Below are positions 8,746-17,126 of a stretch of DNA of 64,000 nt, in pieces. Origin of the DNA: Hyphomicrobiaceae bacterium (GTDB taxonomy: Bacteria; Pseudomonadota; Alphaproteobacteria; Rhizobiales; Hyphomicrobiaceae); contig JACKJH010000002.1 of NCBI GenBank assembly GCA_020638055.1, forward strand, positions 372,001 to 436,000. Reading direction: 5' to 3'. The number at the start of each line of letters is the position of its first letter. The stretch's first letter is position 1. The position numbers were made by a program, and so were the translations under genes. Below the pieces are notes generated by a model that saw nothing but the letters and a program-made list of their open reading frames with translations, was not told where the DNA came from and did no database searches.

Positions 8746-9570
8746 TTCGACTAAATCTACAGTTGAACATTGTTATTCAGCCGCCTTCCAGCTCCGCGTT
8801 CCGTCGATTGCCCCTCTCCGGAAATTTGGTTGCCGTTTGCGACGCGGCGGAGAATACCAAACGCAACCCTTCGCGATAGCCCCCACCGGTTGAAAGTTGC
8901 CTCAGCATCGCGTTAAACGCCACAATTCCACACGAGGTAATCATCGTTAACGATTTGAAAACAACTTGTATTTCCACCCCAAGCCCGTCAGTTGCAAAAT
9001 TGTGCATTGTTGATGGCACAATCACGTGACAGCACCCGATTGGAGGCTTCAACCAGCCCAGATCAATCAAAAATCCGCATACGTGATTCGTTTTTTCAAG
9101 GGTCAGAGCGTTAGCGTGAGCGGCAGAAATTGCTCGCAGCAACTGACAGTTGGCGAGGCGGGCGCAATCAGTTTACGGACTTTTCAGCATGCATACACGT
9201 CGAACAATTCTAGGTTGCACAAATATTTGCCAATGAAGGTCTGGTGGCAAATTTGGCACACATTGGCGCCACAAGGCCTCAGTTGTGATTTGGGGTGGCA
9301 TTGAAAAAAGGCGCCATTCAAGCGCGTTGCAACAATGGCCTCACAACCAATGTGGTTGCACGGAGCATTACTGAGTCATATTGGATGCAACCAGGGGACC
9401 AAGGTAGATCCACAACGAACCACCAGGATACAGCGCCGTTGCAGCGCATCTGTCCGCGTGTGGTTTGCATCCGCCGCGCGACGTTCTATGTGAAGGTCCA
9501 GCATTATGTGGCGTGGAAACCGTAAGCGGTGATTACGAGCCTGCCACCATTTGGGTTCCAAACAACTTCG
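8746..9570. other. long intergenic region without a supported gene
   Basis: About 820 bases upstream of both the cold-shock gene (minus) and gloA (plus). Open frames here are short and show no family motif or good ribosome-binding site. It contains an A/T-richer stretch around 8940-9250 that presumably holds the two divergent promoters. I see no RNA gene that I can support. Confidence 0.45.
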
Positions 9571-9582
9571 AGGATGCACGAA

Positions 9583-10023
9583 ATGCGCTATTTGCACACC
9601 ATGATCCGCATCGCCGACATCGACAAGAGCCTCGACTTTTATTGCAACAAGCTGGGAATGCGCGAGATGCGCCGCACCGAGAGCGAGCAGGGTCGCTTTA
9701 CCCTGATCTTTCTGGCGGCGCCGGCCGACCGCCGCCGGGCTGCGGAAGAAACGGCTCCGCTGCTTGAACTCACCTTCAACTGGGACCCTGAAACCTATGC
9801 GGGCGGGCGCAACTTCGGCCATCTCGCTTTTGAGGTCGACGATATCTATGCCACCTGTCAGGACCTGAAAGAAAAAGGCGTCACGATCAACCGCCCGCCG
9901 CGTGATGGACGCATGGCGTTTATCAAGTCGCCGGATGGTATTTCGATCGAATTGCTGCAGAAGGGGAATGCGCTGCCTGTTTCTGAGCCCTGGTCTTCGA
10001 TGGAAAACACGGGCACCTGGTGA
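9583..10023 (+). CDS. gloA: lactoylglutathione lyase (glyoxalase I)
   Basis: 146 residues. It isomerises the methylglyoxal-glutathione hemithioacetal to S-lactoylglutathione in the cytosol. Metal ligands of the vicinal-oxygen-chelate fold are visible: His in 'MRYLHTMIRIADIDKSLDFY' (start), Glu in 'PLLELTFNWD', His in 'NFGHLAFEVDD' and Glu in 'GISIELLQKG'. I chose ATG 9583 because AGGA sits 8 bases upstream; ATG 9574 would place that sequence too close. The stop overlaps the next gene's GTG (GTGA). Confidence 0.95.
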   Translation: MRYLHTMIRIADIDKSLDFYCNKLGMREMRRTESEQGRFTLIFLAAPADRRRAAEETAPLLELTFNWDPETYAGGRNFGHLAFEVDDIYATCQDLKEKGVTINRPPRDGRMAFIKSPDGISIELLQKGNALPVSEPWSSMENTGTW

Positions 10024-11453
10024 CACACCCTGGCGTTGGCGATCACTCACCCAGCACGAAAGCAGCGACAACCCAGCCCCATGTTCCGGCGACGTTTGAT
10101 TATGACGTCGCCGTTGTGGGCGCCGGCCCGGCGGGCTTGTTTGCTGCTGAACGTCTCATCGCTGATGGCTTGTCGGTTGCCATCTTTGAACAAATGCCGT
10201 CGCCTGCGCGCAAACTGCTGATGGCTGGACGAGGCGGCCTCAACCTCACCCACTCCGAACCTCTCGATGACCTTCTTAATCGTTATCATCCAGCCGACCT
10301 GCGCATACGCCAAGCGATCAAGGATTTTCCACCGCAACGGCTGGTCGAATGGGTGCACGGGCTTGGAATTGCCACTTTTACAGGCTCCAGCGGTCGCATA
10401 TTTCCTCAGGCTATGAAGGCCTCCCCTTTGGTGCGAGCCTGGCTTGCCCGGCTTGGTGCGCTCGGGGTTAAACTGCATACACGACACCGGATGACGAGGC
10501 TGACCGCGGGAACCAACGCCGGCAACGCTCCTGGCGTTGTTGCACTCACTTTTCAAAACCTGAACCGCCCCGCCTCCCCTCACGTTGACCAATGCACTAA
10601 CCAATGTGCTGTGAATGTAACGGCGCGCGCAGCGGTGCTGGCGCTCGGCGGTGCAAGTTGGCCCAAGCTTGGATCCGACGGCGCGTGGTCGGCGCAATTG
10701 TCTGAACTGGGTGTCCCCATCACCCCTCTCATCGCAGCCAATGCCGGGCTGCGCGTGTCTTGGTCGGACCACCTCGTTGAACGCTATGCGGGCCAACCCT
10801 TGAAGCGCATTGTCCTGTCGATTGGCGGGCAAAGTTTTCCCGGCGAATTGATCGTCACACGAACCGGACTTGAAGGTGGGCCGGCATACGCATGCAACCG
10901 GCTCGTACGCGATGCGCTTGCAGGCGGCAATTCACCTGTCGAAATAAGGCTGGATTTGCGGCCGGACCTCGATCAGGCAATCCTTGCCCGGCGGCTTGAG
11001 GCACCCCAGGGAAAACAGTCGTTTGCCAACCATCTACGCAAACGGGCCGGGCTGACAGCGGTGGCTTGCGCGCTGTTGCGCGAGTTTGCCGGTGCCGGGC
11101 CCACCCGCGATGGTGCAAATGCCTGCGGTAGTCCTTCGGGCAAACCGTCCGGCCTCTTACCAAACCGGTTGGCCGAGACGATCAAGTCGCTTCCGATCAT
11201 GGTTGTCGGGCTGGGCGGCCTTGAGCGTGCCATCTCGACGGCAGGCGGCATCACAGAATCAGCAATCGACGACACTTTCATGCTGAAGCGCCTTCCGGGG
11301 GTTTTTGCTGCAGGTGAGATGCTGGATTGGGAAGCTCCAACCGGCGGATATCTGTTACAGGCGACCTTCGCCACGGCGGCTGCGGCGGCCAAAGGTGCTT
11401 CATCCACCCTCGCCAAGACGGGACACCTACCATCAACTGGAGAAGATGGTTAA
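10020..11453 (+). CDS. HI0933/BaiN-type FAD flavoprotein
   Basis: Up to 477 residues of the HI0933/BaiN-like NAD(P)/FAD-dependent oxidoreductase family. The FAD-binding Rossmann motif 'VAVVGAGPAGLFAAERL' begins near residue 31. It is followed by 'KLLMAGRGGLNLTHSE' and the C-terminal 'LPGVFAAGEMLDWEAPTGGY', both diagnostic. The first ~25 residues are not conserved-looking, so the real start may be downstream of GTG 10020, although that GTG overlaps the gloA stop. The substrate of this subgroup is unknown. Likely co-transcribed with gloA. Confidence 0.88.
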   Translation: MTHPGVGDHSPSTKAATTQPHVPATFDYDVAVVGAGPAGLFAAERLIADGLSVAIFEQMPSPARKLLMAGRGGLNLTHSEPLDDLLNRYHPADLRIRQAIKDFPPQRLVEWVHGLGIATFTGSSGRIFPQAMKASPLVRAWLARLGALGVKLHTRHRMTRLTAGTNAGNAPGVVALTFQNLNRPASPHVDQCTNQCAVNVTARAAVLALGGASWPKLGSDGAWSAQLSELGVPITPLIAANAGLRVSWSDHLVERYAGQPLKRIVLSIGGQSFPGELIVTRTGLEGGPAYACNRLVRDALAGGNSPVEIRLDLRPDLDQAILARRLEAPQGKQSFANHLRKRAGLTAVACALLREFAGAGPTRDGANACGSPSGKPSGLLPNRLAETIKSLPIMVVGLGGLERAISTAGGITESAIDDTFMLKRLPGVFAAGEMLDWEAPTGGYLLQATFATAAAAAKGASSTLAKTGHLPSTGEDG

Positions 11454-11782
11454 CGCTGCAGGGTGATTCATATGGCCCGCAATCACCACGTGGGGCCCTC
11501 CCCCGACGCTCGTTGTTGCCGAAATAACGAACCTTTGACGCGTCACTGACGTCTTTGTGAGCAGCCGTTACTTGCTCGCCAGGGCGGGGCCATGGTTTAT
11601 GATAAAGCCGAGGCGGAAGTGGCATTGCACCTTTGTCCTGGACGCTATGTCTTGACAGGGGAAGCGTATTCCGCAGACTAAGGCGGCTTGAAGCAAAATA
11701 ATAAAGCCGCTTGGCAGGGCAGCCCCCCGGCGGGGACGCTCTAGAAAAGTAGTTTGTTTCATATCCTGACAGGAGGAATGCT
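11454..11782. promoter_or_regulatory. pqqA upstream region
   Basis: About 330 bases with no gene, leading into pqqA. A strong ribosome-binding site AGGAGG lies at 11771-11776. The block from about 11670 to 11745 has G/C-rich inverted segments (AAGGCGGCTT, AAGCCGCTT; GCCCCCCGGCGGGG) that could form a leader structure. The promoter probably lies here because pqqA must be made in excess over the enzymes, but I do not see a definite -35/-10 pair. Confidence 0.4.
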
Positions 11783-11872
11783 ATGAAAGTTTGGACGAAG
11801 CCCCAGGTTACCGAGCAGGAAGTTGGCCTTGAGGTCACGAGCTATCTGCCGGCCGACATCGACATCATCTAA
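11783..11872 (+). CDS. pqqA: PqqA, PQQ precursor peptide
   Basis: 29-residue precursor of pyrroloquinoline quinone. The glutamate and tyrosine that are cross-linked to become PQQ are in EVTSY (Glu17, Tyr21), the family's fixed E-x3-Y spacing. The N-terminus MKVWTKPQV and the C-terminal ...DIDII resemble other alphaproteobacterial PqqA. A near-perfect AGGAGG precedes the ATG. It lies 303 bases upstream of pqqB, so it may be transcribed both alone and with the operon. It is too short for routine gene callers. Confidence 0.96.
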   Translation: MKVWTKPQVTEQEVGLEVTSYLPADIDII

Positions 11873-12025
11873 GTCGTTTCACGGCATGCTCACCCAGTGA
11901 GCACAGTTTGGCACGGCGGTCGAGATACTCGGCCGCCGTTGTCATTTCTGCGGCCCTGGTAGGGTGCGCTGTTGGCGAGGACGCTGACCAGTCTCGTGCG
12001 ATCAGTCGCCGGGCAGGGAATTTTG

Positions 12026-12120
12026 CACCCTGTTGAGGCACCCTGTTGAGATTGAGGGTAGCGCTTGCCGAACATGGGCTCATATCGAACATGGGCTCAT
12101 GTCAATGTGCTCATGTCGAT
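12026..12120 (+). repeat. short tandem repeats between pqqA and pqqB
   Basis: Two separate small duplications: GCACCCTGTTGAG twice in tandem (about 12026-12051), then a 17-base unit starting CGAACATGGGCTCAT repeated about 2.5 times (about 12066-12116). They look like slippage or recent duplication in the pqqA-pqqB spacer. No terminator of normal form is evident between the genes. Confidence 0.7.
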
Positions 12121-12175
12121 TTCAGATAATTAAAAACAGCGGAGCACCCAAGCTCCGCGCAAAGTGACAACGTCC

Positions 12176-13108
12176 ATGATTATCAAGGTTCTTGGTTCGG
12201 CTGCCGGAGGCGGCTTCCCACAGTGGAACTGTAATTGCTCCAACTGCGCTGCTGTACGACAAGGTGCTCCCGGGTTCACGGCACGCACACAGTCGTCGCT
12301 CGCTGTCAGCCGGGACGGCACGGATTGGGTGCTGCTGAATACTTCCCCCGACCTCAGAGAACAATTGAACCGAACACCCGAGCTCGGCTCCAAGTCAAAC
12401 GGAGGCTTGCGCAATTCCCCAATCAAGGCGGCCGTGCTCACCAACGGCGATGTTGATCACATAACCGGTTTGATCAATCTCAGGGAGATGGAACCCCTTG
12501 CCGTTTATGGTTCCGGCCGTGTGCTCGCGGTACTCGCCAACAATTCGATTTTCAACGTCCTCAATGCCGAAAAGGTCGCCCGTCGTGACCTGCCGCTTGG
12601 AACATCCACCGCCCTTCACAGTGCAGACGGAGACCTGGGTCTGACCGTCGAAGCTTTTGCCGTACCGGGCAAGGTTGCACTTTATCTGGAGGATGCGTCG
12701 AAGGGTTCGGATTTCGGCACCGAAGAAGGCGACACGATTGGTTTGAAAGTCTCCGATCCCAAATCGGGCAAGGCTTTCTTTTATGTGCCCGGTTGCGCCG
12801 ACGTCGACAAGGATCTGGCTGCGCGTCTCAACGGCGCTGAACTGGTCTTTTTCGATGGCACGCTGTTTGAGGACAGCGAGATGATCGCGGCTGGGCTATC
12901 AGCGAAGACCGGCAAACGCATGGGGCATATTTCAATGTCGGGTCCGGATGGCTCGATCGCGGCATTCGAAAACCTCGGCGTCAACCGCAAGGTCTACGTC
13001 CATATCAACAATTCCAATCCCGTTCTTGATGAAAACTCAAACGCCCGCAGGCAAGCTGAGACTTCGGGATGGGAGATCGGCTTTGACGGAATGGAGATCA
13101 GGATATGA
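12176..13108 (+). CDS. pqqB: PqqB, metallo-beta-lactamase-fold PQQ enzyme
   Basis: 310 residues. PqqB is a cytosolic metallo-beta-lactamase-fold protein proposed to hydroxylate the processed PqqA diamino acid. 'IKVLGSAAGGGFPQWNCNCSNC' opens the protein and 'LTNGDVDHITGLINLRE' carries the metal site, where this family has DVDH rather than the classical HxHxDH. 'GKRMGHISMSGPDGSI' is also typical. ATG 12176 is chosen over GTG 12164, which would add four residues. The stop overlaps pqqC by ATGA. Confidence 0.97.
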   Translation: MIIKVLGSAAGGGFPQWNCNCSNCAAVRQGAPGFTARTQSSLAVSRDGTDWVLLNTSPDLREQLNRTPELGSKSNGGLRNSPIKAAVLTNGDVDHITGLINLREMEPLAVYGSGRVLAVLANNSIFNVLNAEKVARRDLPLGTSTALHSADGDLGLTVEAFAVPGKVALYLEDASKGSDFGTEEGDTIGLKVSDPKSGKAFFYVPGCADVDKDLAARLNGAELVFFDGTLFEDSEMIAAGLSAKTGKRMGHISMSGPDGSIAAFENLGVNRKVYVHINNSNPVLDENSNARRQAETSGWEIGFDGMEIRI

Positions 13109-13872
13109 GCGATCGCAGGGCCGGTTCGCCCGAAGCCAATGAGTTGATGAATCCCGACGACTTCGAGGCCGCAATCCGCGCGGTGGGCGCGGACCGCTAC
13201 CATGACAAGCATCCCTTCCATAAGCTGTTGCATGGCGGCAAGCTCAACAAGGGACAGGTGCAGGCCTGGGCGCTCAACCGCTATTGCTACCAGTCCGCGG
13301 TGCCTCGCAAGGACGCCGCTTTGATGGCACGTTGCCACGACCGCGAGCTTCGCCGCGAGTGGATGCATCGCATATTGGACCATGACGGCAGCGGTCCTGA
13401 AGAGCCTGGCGGCATTGAACGGTGGCTTGTCCTGACCGATGGTCTGGGTCTTGACCGCGATTATGTGGTCTCGCGCGAGGGTGCACTCCCGGCAACCAAG
13501 TTCGCCGTCGAAGCCTACGTCAATTTCGTGCGCGAAGAACCGTTGACCATTGCCGTCGCGTCGTCGCTGACGGAACTGTTTGCGCCCAAAATCCATCGCG
13601 AGCGTATTTCCGGCATGCTGGAAAACTACGACTTCATCGACGAAAAGGTGATGGCGTATTTCAAGCGGCGCCTCGACCAAGCGCCCCGCGATGCCGACTT
13701 TGCCTTGCAGTACATCAAGGAACACGCGACTACCCGTGCAGAGCAGGATGCATGCGTCAATGCCGTTCGCTTCAAATGCAATGTCCTGTGGGTGCAGCTT
13801 GATGCGCTTCATCATGCCTATTACGAGCCCGGCAACATACCGCCCGGCGCATTTCGTCCGGAGGACATGTAA
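13105..13872 (+). CDS. pqqC: PqqC, pyrroloquinoline-quinone synthase
   Basis: 255 residues. Cofactorless oxidase that carries out ring closure and the eight-electron oxidation giving PQQ, using O2. Conserved features include 'YHDKHPFHKLLHGGKLNKGQ' near residue 32, 'QAWALNRYCYQSAVPRKDA' and 'AHHAYYEPG'-type sequence near the C-terminus (here LDALHHAYYEPG). The ATG overlaps the pqqB stop. Length is normal for the family. Confidence 0.97.
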   Translation: MSDRRAGSPEANELMNPDDFEAAIRAVGADRYHDKHPFHKLLHGGKLNKGQVQAWALNRYCYQSAVPRKDAALMARCHDRELRREWMHRILDHDGSGPEEPGGIERWLVLTDGLGLDRDYVVSREGALPATKFAVEAYVNFVREEPLTIAVASSLTELFAPKIHRERISGMLENYDFIDEKVMAYFKRRLDQAPRDADFALQYIKEHATTRAEQDACVNAVRFKCNVLWVQLDALHHAYYEPGNIPPGAFRPEDM

Positions 13873-13874
13873 AG

Positions 13875-14177
13875 ATGAGCGAAGCGACCCGTCCGACACG
13901 GCTGATCGTCGAGGCACAAACCAAACCGAAGATGCCTCGGCACATCAAACTGCGCCATGACGCGGGTCGCGATGCCTGGCTGCTGCTGGCACCTGAACGG
14001 GTCTTCAGCCCGGATCCCATCGCCGTGGAAGTTCTGAAATTGTGCGATGGCAGCCGCTCCGTCACGGATATGGCCGCGCAGCTTGCGCGTGATTTCCAGG
14101 CGCCGGAAGAAACGATACGCGCAGACATTCTTGAGATGTTGCAAGACCTCGCAGACAAAGGAGTGGTGAAGTCATGA
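13875..14177 (+). CDS. pqqD: PqqD, RiPP recognition chaperone
   Basis: 100 residues. A small winged-helix peptide chaperone that holds PqqA and delivers it to PqqE. Family landmarks: 'MPRHIKLRHDAGRDAWLLLAPERV', 'DPIAVEVLKLCDGSRSVTDM' and 'DILEMLQDLADKGVV'. It begins 2 bases after pqqC stops and overlaps pqqE by ATGA, so it is part of one polycistronic unit. Confidence 0.96.
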   Translation: MSEATRPTRLIVEAQTKPKMPRHIKLRHDAGRDAWLLLAPERVFSPDPIAVEVLKLCDGSRSVTDMAAQLARDFQAPEETIRADILEMLQDLADKGVVKS

Positions 14178-15319
14178 ATGAAATGAGCACCTCATCCCAC
14201 GCCGCAGAGCTGGAGGCTTCTCCCATTTGCGCCAATGCACCCGTTGGCATGCTGGCCGAACTGACGCACCGTTGCCCATTGCAGTGCCCGTACTGCTCGA
14301 ACCCGGTTGAGTTGGAACGGGTCAACACAGAGTTGTCCACGCAAGCGTGGTGCCGGGTGATGAAGGAGGCAGGTGAATTGGGCATCCTTCAGGTGCATTT
14401 GTCGGGCGGCGAACCTACCGCGCGCAAGGACCTTGAGGAGATCGTCAAGGCCGCCGTCGATGCAGGGCTCTACACCAATCTCATCACCGCCGGCGTACTA
14501 CTTACCAAGGAACGCCTGCAACGCCTGGCCGACATTGGTCTTGACCACGTGCAGCTCTCCATCCAGGACGTTGATGCGGAAAATGCTGACCGCATTGGCG
14601 CCTACAAAGGCGGGTCTGCAAAAAAACGTGAGGTCGCCGGCTGGGTAAAAGAACTCGACCTGGCCTTGACCATCAATGCCCCATTGCATCGCCAGAACAT
14701 CCACAACGTAGAAAAGATCATCGATTATGCGGTGGAGGCCGGTGCGCAGCGCCTGGAAATCGCGCACATTCAATATTACGCATGGGCTTTGAAAAACCGT
14801 GCCGCACTCATGCCGACCGAAGAAGACTTCATGCAAACGGCGCGTATCGCCAAGGCCGCCCAGGAAAGACTCAAGGGCATCCTGGTGATCGATTTCGTCG
14901 TGCCCGACTACTATGCAAAGTATCCCAAGCCGTGCATGGGCGGATGGGGCCGTGGCATCATGAACGTCACGCCGTCCGGCCGGGTTCTGCCATGCCATGC
15001 TGCTGAAAGCCTGCCGGGATTGACTTTCGACAATGTTGCCGACCGGGCGTTGCGCGACATCTGGTTGAATGGTGAAGCGTTCAATTTGTACCGCGGCACC
15101 GATTGGATGAAGGAGCCGTGCAAATCCTGCGCGCGAAAGGAAATTGATTTTGGCGGCTGCCGTTGCCAAGCGCTGGCGTTGACGGGCGATGCTGCAAATA
15201 CGGATCCAGCTTGTTCCTTGTCAGAAAATCACGCAAATTGGGCTAAAGTCGCACGCGAAGAAAGTCACAAGCCGCCGCCAGACTTCATCTATCGTCGCAT
15301 GGGTGCGAAAACGCCTTAA
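14174..15319 (+). CDS. pqqE: PqqE, radical SAM PqqA Glu-Tyr crosslinking enzyme
   Basis: 381 residues. This radical S-adenosylmethionine enzyme forms the carbon-carbon bond between Glu and Tyr of PqqA. The radical SAM cluster motif CPLQCPYC (CX3CX2C) is near residue 35. A C-terminal SPASM region holds the auxiliary cluster cysteines, visible in 'KPCMGGWGRG', 'LPCHA', 'CKSCARKEIDFGGCRCQA' and 'DPACSLS'. It is the last gene of the pqq operon here; no pqqF or pqqG follows. Confidence 0.97.
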   Translation: MNEMSTSSHAAELEASPICANAPVGMLAELTHRCPLQCPYCSNPVELERVNTELSTQAWCRVMKEAGELGILQVHLSGGEPTARKDLEEIVKAAVDAGLYTNLITAGVLLTKERLQRLADIGLDHVQLSIQDVDAENADRIGAYKGGSAKKREVAGWVKELDLALTINAPLHRQNIHNVEKIIDYAVEAGAQRLEIAHIQYYAWALKNRAALMPTEEDFMQTARIAKAAQERLKGILVIDFVVPDYYAKYPKPCMGGWGRGIMNVTPSGRVLPCHAAESLPGLTFDNVADRALRDIWLNGEAFNLYRGTDWMKEPCKSCARKEIDFGGCRCQALALTGDAANTDPACSLSENHANWAKVAREESHKPPPDFIYRRMGAKTP

Positions 15320-15538
15320 ATTACTTACGCTTGCATGTTAATCAGAGCTCTGGAGCGGGTTCATGCCCCGTTAAGATTGAGTTGGTTAGCATAACAAAAG
15401 TAAGAACAGTTTGTCGCAGGTTCCAACGGCTTGACGAACGACTGTTGCCACATCTGTAGGTTACATCAATCGGGCTCATTGGATATGTTATCGCAATTGA
15501 GATCTGTCACCCGGTTTTGAAGGGAGGAAGGAACAAAC

Positions 15539-15901
15539 ATGCGCAAATGGATTTTGGCCGCTGGTCTTATGATGGTTCTACCGACGATGGCGTCTGCGCA
15601 AGACGCTGCGAAGGGCGAGAAAGTCTTCAAGAAGTGCAAGGCATGCCACGACACGGCTGGCAAGAACAAGGTTGGCCCGCATTTGGATGGCGTTGTTGGC
15701 CGCAAAGCCGGTTCGGTTGAAGGGTTCAACTATTCGCCAGCGATGAAGGATTCTGGCAAAACCTGGGACGAGGCAACACTCGACGCCTATCTAGCCGATC
15801 CCAAGGGCTACATCGAGAAGAACAAGATGGTCTTCGTCGGTCTGAAAAAGGAAGACGACCGTAAGGACGTCATCGCCTACCTCAAGACGCTGACGAAATA
15901 A
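15539..15901 (+). CDS. small class I cytochrome c
   Basis: 120 residues with a clean signal peptide (MRKWILAAGLMMVLPTMASAQ), so a periplasmic monoheme cytochrome. CKACH heme site at about residues 33-37 (KVFKKCKACHDTAG), 'GPHLDGVVGRKAGSVEGFNYS' as in cytochrome c2/c-550 proteins, and distal Met probably in 'KNKMVFVGLKKEDD'. A good ribosome-binding site GGGAGGAAGG precedes ATG 15539. Its position directly after pqqE suggests it could carry electrons from PQQ dehydrogenases to an oxidase, but it has its own leader of about 220 bases. Confidence 0.93.
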   Translation: MRKWILAAGLMMVLPTMASAQDAAKGEKVFKKCKACHDTAGKNKVGPHLDGVVGRKAGSVEGFNYSPAMKDSGKTWDEATLDAYLADPKGYIEKNKMVFVGLKKEDDRKDVIAYLKTLTK

Positions 15902-15933
15902 TTCGGCGCAACTTGAACGTCGCATGAGTTTTC

Positions 15934-15970
15934 AAAACGGCGTTGCCCACACCCGGGCAGCGCCGTTTTC
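15934..15970 (+). terminator. intrinsic terminator after the cytochrome c gene
   Basis: Stem AAAACGGCG..CGCCGTTTT with additional TTGCCC/GGGCA pairing, 33 bases after the cytochrome stop. It also reads as a terminator in the opposite direction for folK, whose stop is at 16013. Confidence 0.8.
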
Positions 15971-16012
15971 CATTGCATTGCGGCGTGACGGCGCGTGTAT
16001 GTGGTTAAGCGA

Positions 16013-16588
16013 TCAATCGGTCACACAGAGCACGTGTGAATCTGAAAACGGCTCTATCCCCGTCTGGTCAACGTCAGCCAGCCAATCAACAACACGCCGA
16101 CCCTTGAGAATAAGATCAGGCGCAACATCGGCCAGCGGCGCCAGTACGAACGCACGTTCGGTGATGCGGGGGTGCGGCAAAACGAGGTCATCCTCCGCGA
16201 CGGCTCCATCACGATGCACGAGCACATCAAGGTCGATAATCCTTGGGCCCCATTTCTCCGCCCTCACGCGCCCGAGTTGCAGCTCAATCTCAAGACAACG
16301 CGCCAGCAAAGCCCGCGCGCCCAGATCCGTGCGCACAGACGCACACGCGTTGGCAAACCAAGGTTGATCGGTGATGCCCCATGGGGGGGTTTTAAAATCG
16401 CGCGATCGCGTGACGACGCTGACCGCGCCGTCTGCGCACAGCATGTCCAATGCTTTGGCCATGTTGGCGCGCGTGTCGCCAATGTTGGAGCCCAGCGCGA
16501 TAATGGCGTCATAGGGATGCTTGAAGGCATCCCCGCGACCTGCCTCGCTGGAGGCCATTTCAGTAGACGCCTTGTCGAACGTGTTCAT
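16013..16588 (-). CDS. folK: HPPK, 6-hydroxymethyl-dihydropterin pyrophosphokinase
   Basis: 191 residues. It transfers pyrophosphate from ATP to 6-hydroxymethyl-7,8-dihydropterin in folate synthesis. Signatures: 'IALGSNIGDTRANM' near residue 29, 'EKWGPRIIDLDVLVH', and 'LPHPRITERAFVLAPLADV'. About 25 N-terminal residues precede the conserved start, and a later start is possible. Its position next to a pterin dehydratase and the H4MPT block suggests the same pterin precursor pool also supplies methanopterin synthesis. Confidence 0.94.
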   Translation of the reverse strand: MNTFDKASTEMASSEAGRGDAFKHPYDAIIALGSNIGDTRANMAKALDMLCADGAVSVVTRSRDFKTPPWGITDQPWFANACASVRTDLGARALLARCLEIELQLGRVRAEKWGPRIIDLDVLVHRDGAVAEDDLVLPHPRITERAFVLAPLADVAPDLILKGRRVVDWLADVDQTGIEPFSDSHVLCVTD

Positions 16589-16644
16589 GCCGGCCCACTT
16601 ACAATGTCTGACAGGGCCAGATCGAACAGCCCAGGGTGCCCATA

Positions 16645-17022
16645 TCAGCCATACTTGATATAGGCAAACCTCTGGTCATCTTGTGGTGTGCCCTCAAGCC
16701 CATGGCCTTCACCGCCAGGCTGCCATTGCACGACCTCCTCAATCTTTGAGGCCAGCGCCAAATCCTTAGCCGTAATGCCCTTTGCTGAATGTGTCATCAA
16801 CCGAACCTCTACCCAGGCATAAGAGACTGTCAGATCAGGATGATGCCAGGCCGCTTCAGCCAGATGTCCAATAGTATTTACGACCATCAGCGTGCTTTTC
16901 CAGCTTGCGGTTTTGTAGGTTCGCCGGATCCAATCATCCTCCAAACGCCACTTTGGCAGATTTTCTTCAAGCCAAGCCTTGACTTCACCCTCTGGCATCG
17001 GCTTTTCCCGTTCCTGCGACAT
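16645..17022 (-). CDS. pterin-4a-carbinolamine dehydratase-like protein
   Basis: 125 residues of the PCD/DCoH family (4a-hydroxytetrahydrobiopterin dehydratase). The active-site signature is present as 'AEAAWHHPDLTVSYAWVEVRL', with His-His and the following Asp-Leu. I chose ATG 17022 (MSQEREKP); the in-frame upstream start at 17058 would extend into the divergent promoter region. Such genes are common beside methanopterin genes in methylotrophs, and a role in H4MPT synthesis or repair is an inference. It is divergent from the beta-RFAP synthase gene, with a 104-base shared spacer. Confidence 0.9.
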   Translation of the reverse strand: MSQEREKPMPEGEVKAWLEENLPKWRLEDDWIRRTYKTASWKSTLMVVNTIGHLAEAAWHHPDLTVSYAWVEVRLMTHSAKGITAKDLALASKIEEVVQWQPGGEGHGLEGTPQDDQRFAYIKYG

Positions 17023-17126
17023 GTTAAGTATCCTCGTCTCTTCCCATATTGATGGCATCCATCACCATTGGTGCGGTGCGAGTTATCTTTCTGCACCCGC
17101 GCCCAACGAACAACAAGGATTTCCCG

